Assembly (NCBI GenBank): GCA_025667525.1
Contig: CM046878.1
Location: forward strand, 398,308,433 to 398,372,432
DNA length: 64,000 nucleotides
Reading direction: 5' to 3'
Source of the DNA: Glebionis coronaria
Taxonomy: Eukaryota; Streptophyta; Magnoliopsida; Asterales; Asteraceae
In this document: positions 58,508 to 64,000 of the stretch, in pieces
Layout: each line of letters begins with the position of its first letter
How positions within the stretch are numbered: the stretch's first letter is position 1
Translations under genes and position numbers: made by a program
Notes under the pieces: generated by a model
Told to the model about the DNA's origin: nothing
Seen by the model: the letters and a program-made list of their open reading frames with translations, nothing else
Databases searched by the model: none

Positions 58508-60736
58508 ATGCGTACTAGATCTTCTAATTATCAAGAGCCCGAGACTCAAGAAGATTTAGCTATGTCAGGTGTTAACAACAATAATCCACCGCACCTCAAC
58601 AATAATAACAAAAATGTTCATCCACTGCCCGATCTTCGGACAATGGAGGAGCTTTGTCAACCTACCATGTTTAGACGAGGAGGACCGATTGCGCCGATGC
58701 AAATCAACGCTCCGGAGTTTTCGTTGAAGCACCACATGATTCAGCAAGTGCAAACTAATCCATTCGCCGGAATGCCTGATGATGATGCCAACAAACACCT
58801 CGACAAGTTCATTACAATCACCCAAAGCATGAAGTTGCCTGGTGCCACGATGGATGTTCTTCGCCTACAACTCTTCCCACATACTTTATCACATCATGCC
58901 GAGAAATGGTTTGATCGTCTCCCGAAGAATTCTATTCACACTTGGGATGACATGACTCAACACTTTTTATCGCGCTACTTTCCACCATCCATGGTCACGA
59001 GCCTTCGCAATCAAATCAGCGGTTTCATGCAAGAACCCGATGAATCTCTTTTTGATGCTTGGGAAAGATATAATGTCTTGATTGATCGTTGTCCAAACCA
59101 CAACATGCTTCCAGTCACATTGATTGATACTTTCTACAACAGTTTGACTTTTCTTGATCATGATACGATTAATGCAGCCGCCGGTGGCACATTCATGAAA
59201 AGGAGACCCGAGGAGTGTAGAGAGCTAATTGAGAACATGACTACTCACCACAAAAACTGGGATTCCTCCGCTTCTTCAAGGAACAACCCGAGAGTCAATG
59301 TTTCTTCCACTTCAGCAAACCCTGATATGACCGAACTCACCCGCATGATGACTGAAATGAGCAAAAGTATCACGCTTCTCGCTTCAAACCAACAACAACA
59401 ACAAGTGAAAGCGGTTGCCAATCCTTGTGAAACATGCGGCGGTCCACACTCATACACCGATTGTCCTTTTACTCAAGGAAATCCGGAAAATGTGTATGCA
59501 GCTTATGGTAATTATTCACCGGAAAATTACCAAGCTCGACAACAAGGGGATAGAAATCTGTTGAGTTACCGGTCAAACAACTACCTTTCACCCGGTTTTT
59601 CTCCTCAAAACCAAAACCCCGCCAACAACTACAATAGAAGCAACCAAATCCCACCAAGAGCTTCTAATCCTTATGACCCACCCACCCAACAACCCCCACC
59701 CATTAATCCCGATGTTGAAACCATCATGAGAACCCAAGGTGAGCAAATCAAGAATCTGCATAGCCAAATTATCAATCTTAAAGGAGATATTACAAAGCAA
59801 GGGAATGAGATAAGATCCGAGCTTCGAGATAATATTCAATCATCCTTCAACAATCAAACAAATGATTTGAAGAATATGCTTGCTAGTTTCTTGCCCGCCG
59901 CTCAACCTTCTACTTCGAGTTCTCTACCTTCAAACACCGTCCCCAATCCGAGAGGAAATGTGAGTGCTATTACTACCCGTAGTGGAGTCACTATCGTAGG
60001 ACCACCGATCCCACCCCCATCATCTACACCTCCTCCACCACCATTTATCCCTACTCCTCCTACACCTAGTCTTAGTGCACCATTACCGTCTCCGCCTCGT
60101 CATGACGATGTCACCAGGAAGGAACCTTCAACATCTCAACCTTTACCTACACCTGCACCTACACCACCCAAACCCAATATCCCTTATCCTTCACGTTTAG
60201 GCAAGACCAAAATGCTAACCAAGGATGACTCTGAAGTGTCACGCTATGTGAAGATGATCTCTAACATGAACTTCAACATTAGCTTTCTTGAAGCACTTGT
60301 CCACATGCCCAAATTTGTTAAAGCATTTAAGGAATTGCTTAACAAGAAGAAGAAGCTGATTGAACTCGCCAACACACGCTTAAATGAAAACTGCTCTGCA
60401 GTTATTCTTAAAGAAATTCAAGAAAAGTTTGGAGATCCCGGTCGTTTTCTGTTGCCTTGCGTTTTCAACAAAACTAAAGAATTTACTGCCCTTGCTGATC
60501 TCGGGGCCAGTATAAATCTTATGCCACTGAGTGTTTGGAAAACACTATCATTACCCGACCTCACTCCAACAAAGATGCCTCTTGAACTTGCAAACCGCAC
60601 TCTCGCTTACCCCGTTGGTATAGCCGAAGACGTGTTCATAAAAGTTGGCACATTTACTTTCCCGGTCGATTTTGTCGTTGTTGATTATGAAATGGACCCT
60701 CGTATTCCTTTAATACTTGGTCGGCCATTCTTGTGA
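58508..60736 (+). CDS. Athila-type gag-protease of element C
   Basis: 742 codons from MRTRSSNYQEPETQ to an in-frame TGA. The capsid region (about residues 85-215) contains PDDDANKHLDKFITITQSMK, LRLQLFPHTLSHHAEKWFDR, TWDDMTQHFLSRYFPPSM and LFDAWERYNVLIDRCPNHNM, the Retrotrans_gag pattern. A knuckle C-X2-C-X3-H-X4-C (CETCGGPHSYTDC) starts at residue 307. An Asn/Gln-rich tail, a coiled-coil-like stretch (EQIKNLHSQIINLKGDITKQ) and a proline-rich spacer follow. The aspartic protease begins near residue 640; the active-site DLGAS is at 664 and LILGRPFL ends at 742. The TGA at 60734 replaces an Arg codon seen in B (LGRPFLRTGRALV). Gag would form particles and the protease would mature them. Confidence 0.92.
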   Translation: MRTRSSNYQEPETQEDLAMSGVNNNNPPHLNNNNKNVHPLPDLRTMEELCQPTMFRRGGPIAPMQINAPEFSLKHHMIQQVQTNPFAGMPDDDANKHLDKFITITQSMKLPGATMDVLRLQLFPHTLSHHAEKWFDRLPKNSIHTWDDMTQHFLSRYFPPSMVTSLRNQISGFMQEPDESLFDAWERYNVLIDRCPNHNMLPVTLIDTFYNSLTFLDHDTINAAAGGTFMKRRPEECRELIENMTTHHKNWDSSASSRNNPRVNVSSTSANPDMTELTRMMTEMSKSITLLASNQQQQQVKAVANPCETCGGPHSYTDCPFTQGNPENVYAAYGNYSPENYQARQQGDRNLLSYRSNNYLSPGFSPQNQNPANNYNRSNQIPPRASNPYDPPTQQPPPINPDVETIMRTQGEQIKNLHSQIINLKGDITKQGNEIRSELRDNIQSSFNNQTNDLKNMLASFLPAAQPSTSSSLPSNTVPNPRGNVSAITTRSGVTIVGPPIPPPSSTPPPPPFIPTPPTPSLSAPLPSPPRHDDVTRKEPSTSQPLPTPAPTPPKPNIPYPSRLGKTKMLTKDDSEVSRYVKMISNMNFNISFLEALVHMPKFVKAFKELLNKKKKLIELANTRLNENCSAVILKEIQEKFGDPGRFLLPCVFNKTKEFTALADLGASINLMPLSVWKTLSLPDLTPTKMPLELANRTLAYPVGIAEDVFIKVGTFTFPVDFVVVDYEMDPRIPLILGRPFL

Positions 60737-61663
60737 ACCGAACGAGCTTTAGTGGATGTGGCCGAAGGCGAGTTAATCTTAAGAGTCGGGGATGATGCAC
60801 AAGTGTTTAAAATGGGAAAGCTTACCAGTAAAACCTTTGGAGGCCAAGAATCAGTGAATATGCTTAATGTGCATGATGACTTTGTTGTCTACAACAATCC
60901 TCTATTTGATTCTTCCATTGATAATCCACTTTTTCAAGATGATGTGGATGATTCTCTCCCTACTTTGGAAGCTTCTCCCATTTATGATTCTCCACCGGTC
61001 TTTGATGCTTATGATGATGATTCTAGCTCAGATTCGGATGATTATCATGACCTTACTTCTGAGTATCCCGAGCTGCCCACATATGATGATTTTGATGAGG
61101 CTGATACTCTTTCGAGCGATTCTTCTCATGATGAAGATCCTCCACCGCCATCACTCGATCCTACTTTGGACGATTACTCATTTGAGGAAGACTTCTCTAT
61201 GTTTCTCAACACTTACTTCCCTCATGAGAGTGATGCTCCTCCTTTGTACTTTGAAGATTATCGTCTTGATCCTACTTCGGTCGACACCAATATCCGCAAC
61301 ACGTATGAGTTAACACCTCTGTGTCCACCTTCTGAGGACGAGGTTGTGCTTCTTCGCGGATCCTCTTCACACTCTGTTGAGCCTGAGTGCTATTTTCCCC
61401 TAAAAGAAAAGGTGTTCGACCCCGGTATTGATATTATGCAGCCATCTCAGTATCCACCTGATGCAATAAAAGGAAATATCTTTGGAACTTATGGAAATCT
61501 GCTTACACCACTTCACCCTGGCTTCCACCGTGCTCCATCGTTTCTTAAGGGAACCTTGCCTACTCTTCTTTGGCTTGCCTTGTTCGCCTTAAGCTTGTGT
61601 TACTTGATGGACGAAAACTATGTCTTTGATCCCGGTGGATATGTTTCATGCTTCTTCCGTTGA
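60737..61663 (+). CDS. Continuation of element C's polyprotein: protease end, acidic linker and DPG domain
   Basis: This is the same phase as the gag-protease frame, separated only by one TGA. It reads RALVDVAEGELILRVGDDAQ (end of protease), a long acidic Ser/Asp/Pro linker (YDDDSSSDSDDYHDLTSEYP, SSDSSHDEDPPPPSLDPTLD), then RGSSSHSVEPECYFPLKEK and the terminal domain VFDPGIDIMQPSQYPPDAIK ... LPTLLWLALFALSLCYL ... ENYVFDPGGYVSCFFR. In autonomous Athila elements RT follows the protease; here there is none. The hydrophobic stretch is a candidate membrane segment, possibly an env-like remainder left when pol was lost, but that is inference. Confidence 0.82.
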   Translation, partial: TERALVDVAEGELILRVGDDAQVFKMGKLTSKTFGGQESVNMLNVHDDFVVYNNPLFDSSIDNPLFQDDVDDSLPTLEASPIYDSPPVFDAYDDDSSSDSDDYHDLTSEYPELPTYDDFDEADTLSSDSSHDEDPPPPSLDPTLDDYSFEEDFSMFLNTYFPHESDAPPLYFEDYRLDPTSVDTNIRNTYELTPLCPPSEDEVVLLRGSSSHSVEPECYFPLKEKVFDPGIDIMQPSQYPPDAIKGNIFGTYGNLLTPLHPGFHRAPSFLKGTLPTLLWLALFALSLCYLMDENYVFDPGGYVSCFFR

Positions 61664-63686
61664 TAATCAAGGTCGAGTCAGGCTCACGACTCGGTTAACA
61701 AAAATCAAGCGCTTCTTTGGAGGCAACCCATGCATCTATCTTTTCGCTTTCTTTATCATAAGTGTAGGGGAGACCCTTTGGTTTGCTACTTCCTCTCCTC
61801 CCTTCTTATAATCAGGGATTCGAGCGCTCAATGATCCACTCTTGATGATTCTTGACGACCCGTGATTCCGTGTTCACTTCTTCCCGGTTCTATCCTAAAC
61901 TCTTTTCGATTCACTATGTTATATTTTCTAAATATTAAAATAGGAATCTCTTTAGTTGTCTCTTCCATAGCGAGATTTAAACAAAGTGCACAATGTCCTA
62001 AGTGTAGGGAAGTTTACTCCCACATGCTTAAACATTGAGGACAATGTTTAGGTTAAGTGTAGGGGGGACTTCTATCGAAGTTAAGTGGTCTTTTCCTTGT
62101 ATTTGTCCTTATTTTAACCGGAAAATCAATTTTTCGACATTTTTCAAAATTTTTGATCTATTTTGGCCTATTAGTTTTTCCCTTTGTATAGTTATTTTCT
62201 TTCTTTGCTAGAATAAATGTTTAATAAAGTGGTTTTAATTTTCAAACGTTGTGAATCTTTTGACTCAACCCGAGTTTACTTGTCTAAGTTACTCTAGCTA
62301 GTATCCTTAACGTGTTTAAGTCAAGTTTTGCTAGGCTTTTATATAGGGAGCTATAAAACGCGAACGTCTTAACTCACCCGGGTTAAGAACAAGAACTTTT
62401 CGCAAGTTCCTATAACTTATCCTAGAGAGTCGTTTATCAAGGGAACTTGAAAACGTGATTTCTAAACTTGAAAGAGTCTAAGAATTTGCAAGATCCTATA
62501 GGCGACTCGAAAACCCAAAACATTGATTTAATAGGCTAAGCATCCACGAGTCTCATTCCTTGAGATTTTAAACTGTGGAGAACGAGAGATGATAGAGCCA
62601 ATTATAAGTTCAGTATTCTTTCGGGAATTTATGTGAGTTAATTATAAGCCTATTCTCCCATCGCCTGCTAAAAAATTTATCTGCAATAAATAAGGTTGTA
62701 CGATTTGAAAAGTTACTTAGCTTCTAGCCCAAGATCGTTTAAAAGTTGCTCGGTATGGATTAGAGTTCATAGCCAAGGCATAACTTATTGAAGCGGGATG
62801 CGAAGATTGGCGAGTCCGAAAAGGCCCTAACAAGGCATGAGGGCTACATTTTGTTGCTAAAGATCCAAAAGTGATGTGAAGAATCATTTATCGAAAATCA
62901 ATATGAAGGATTAAGACACACGACGAAAAGCAAATACTCCCCTAAAGATCATAGAGAAGTCTATCCAAAAAGACCCTAACAAGGTATGAGGATAAATAGA
63001 ACCATGTCCTAAAAGGAAGCGGATCGTTGTATATCAAAATCCAAAATAAAGATTGGAGAAAAATGAAGAAGTCGTGGTCCAAATATGAAGAATCTCTCAA
63101 AACTTCAAGTGAAGAAATTCCTATTATGAAGAGAAGGCCATTATTTCATGAACGTCTCTCAAAGAGTCGAAGTATGAAGTCGCTGCCAAATATCGGTCCG
63201 AGAAAGGTCTCAAATCACGAAGCGAGTTATGCCAAGATATGAACTTTATGAGGTCCCGAGAAGCAGTTTTAAAAGATTTTTTCCTTTAGCTAACTATTGA
63301 TTAAATCGTTCACTTTATTTTCGGACTAAATAACTATCGAAATAAGTCAAAAATGCATCCTCGTGATCATTCAAGACAACAATAAAATATAAGAGATACA
63401 CATGGGAATAAGGGAGTCTAAGTGAATAATTGGTGCACATGAGTTCGTGTTAGTTTGCTAACTTATAATAACAATGATCTCGTTTCTAAGCTTGGTTTGG
63501 AGAAAGTGAAAACTTGAGGATGATGATCATTCACGACATTTCCAAAACCCAAGGTATGTTTTTAATTTCTGTACTTTGAATGTTTATAATTTTCTATTCT
63601 TTAATAAAGGCCAACGTGGATTGATTATGATGAAAAATGTAAACGTGCTTTGTAACTAATGCATTGCATGAGGACATTGCAATGGT
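61664..63686 (+). other. 3' untranslated region of element C with PPT-like sites
   Basis: No coding potential. Just after the stop comes GGAGGCAACCCATGC (61720-61734), also found in B. PPT-like AAGTGTAGGGG words occur near 61761, 61999 (AAGTGTAGGGA) and 62054. Several text blocks are shared with 1-1330 and 48903-50889. Confidence 0.85.
62029..62069 (+). promoter_or_regulatory. Internal hairpin plus PPT-like tract, element C
   Basis: Arms TAAACATTG (62029-62037) and CAATGTTTA (62042-62050) with loop AGGA, followed by AAGTGTAGGGGGG (about 62054-62066). It resembles the terminal hairpin/PPT module and has counterparts in A and B. Confidence 0.8.
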
Positions 63687-63701
63687 CAAGTGTAGGGGAT
63701 T
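63662..63701 (+). promoter_or_regulatory. Terminal hairpin and polypurine tract of element C
   Basis: Arms CATTGCATG (63662-63670) and CATTGCAATG (63675-63684) around AGGA. The tract AAGTGTAGGGGATT (63688-63701) abuts the 3' LTR. Confidence 0.85.
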
Positions 63702-64000
63702 TGATATGTGTGTAAACACCCATCCTTTTTACCACTTAATTACAATAACAACCGAGCCAAAACGTGTATTTTATGTCTTTTATGTCGGAATTATGCGTGG
63801 TTTGTGTTTTTGTTGTGATTTAGGACGGAATTGTGAAAAGTGGAGAAAACACGGCATTTACGGGCTTTAATTGAAGAAAAATATGAAAGATGAAGTCAAG
63901 AAGTCAAGAGTGCGAAAAGAACGGAAGTCCAAGACCAATTCTGTAGATTTATCGAAGATAAAGTCAAAAGACGGAAGTTTACTAAAAGCCGAAGAACTCG
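63702..64000 (+). repeat. Start of the 3' LTR of element C
   Basis: TGATATGTGTG at 63702, nearly identical to 56582-56880. The remainder is beyond the window. Confidence 0.92.

Larger units (their letters stand above)
56582..64000 (+). mobile_element. Element C: nearly intact Athila-like gag-protease element (3' LTR cut by the window end)
   Basis: In order: 5' LTR (56582-58287), PBS (58290), leader, a gag-pro-DPG frame (58508-61663) broken by one TGA, a 2-kb untranslated region with an internal hairpin/PPT-like module, the PPT, and the first 299 bases of the 3' LTR (63702 on). RT, RNase H and integrase are absent: the frame passes from protease through an acidic linker to its own stop. Of the three Athila-like elements it is the best preserved. 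Confidence 0.92.

Noticed and set aside
1..64000. CRISPR arrays, bacterial operons, rRNA or tRNA genes
   Set aside because: The short-motif arrays have no constant spacer or repeat length. No structural RNA was recognised. The sequence is eukaryotic in every respect.

Overview
The window is plant nuclear heterochromatin made almost entirely of LTR retrotransposons nested in one another. I recognise no host gene, rRNA or tRNA. The lineages (Athila-, Tat- and chromovirus-type Ty3/gypsy, plus Ty1/copia) are those of a flowering plant. The 3' copia-associated protein domain and the Athila-type gag resemble what I remember of predicted proteins from daisy-family (Asteraceae, Anthemideae) genomes. 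That placement rests on memory, not on a search.

Layout. 1-3175: 3' end of an Athila-like element (3' UTR, PPT, 3' LTR) that landed in a Tat gag remnant (3176-3725, minus). 3733-7350: broken copia pieces (integrase/RT linker, then a 3' extra domain) separated by an AT-rich LTR-like stretch. 8641-9795: Tat-type LTR end, PBS and gag start. 10216-12184: 5' end of a copia element on the minus strand (gag, PBS, LTR). 12185-16047: AT-rich and unassigned. 16053-45534: a complete minus-strand Athila-like element (element A, 3.5-kb LTRs, perfect TTCGT duplication). A contains two younger insertions: a 12.2-kb chromovirus with 3,421-bp LTRs (19548-31788) inside its 3' LTR, and a 3.7-kb non-autonomous copia element D (32833-36560) in its 3' untranslated part. 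45872-55834: a rearranged Athila-like element B, with a full forward LTR joined to an inverted element body. 56582-window end: Athila-like element C, almost intact, plus strand, with the start of its 3' LTR at 63702.

No element here encodes a usable reverse transcriptase or integrase. A, B and C are all gag-protease elements whose reading frame runs from protease into an acidic linker and a small C-terminal domain bracketed by two DPG motifs. The chromovirus has pol at the right length but riddled with lesions, including loss of the RT catalytic aspartates, although its two LTRs are nearly identical. D carries only a copia 3' accessory domain. The window is therefore a collection of elements that must have moved using enzymes made elsewhere.

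The most unusual shared structures are: (i) hairpin-plus-polypurine modules, two per element, with the same geometry in diverged families A and B/C and one compensatory base-pair change; (ii) family-specific arrays of short TTCCG-cored motifs in the transcribed leader part of the LTR; (iii) a likely leader intron whose acceptor lies just before the gag start and whose removal would delete the PBS; (iv) two rearrangement junctions in B that fall exactly at the LTR/PBS boundary.
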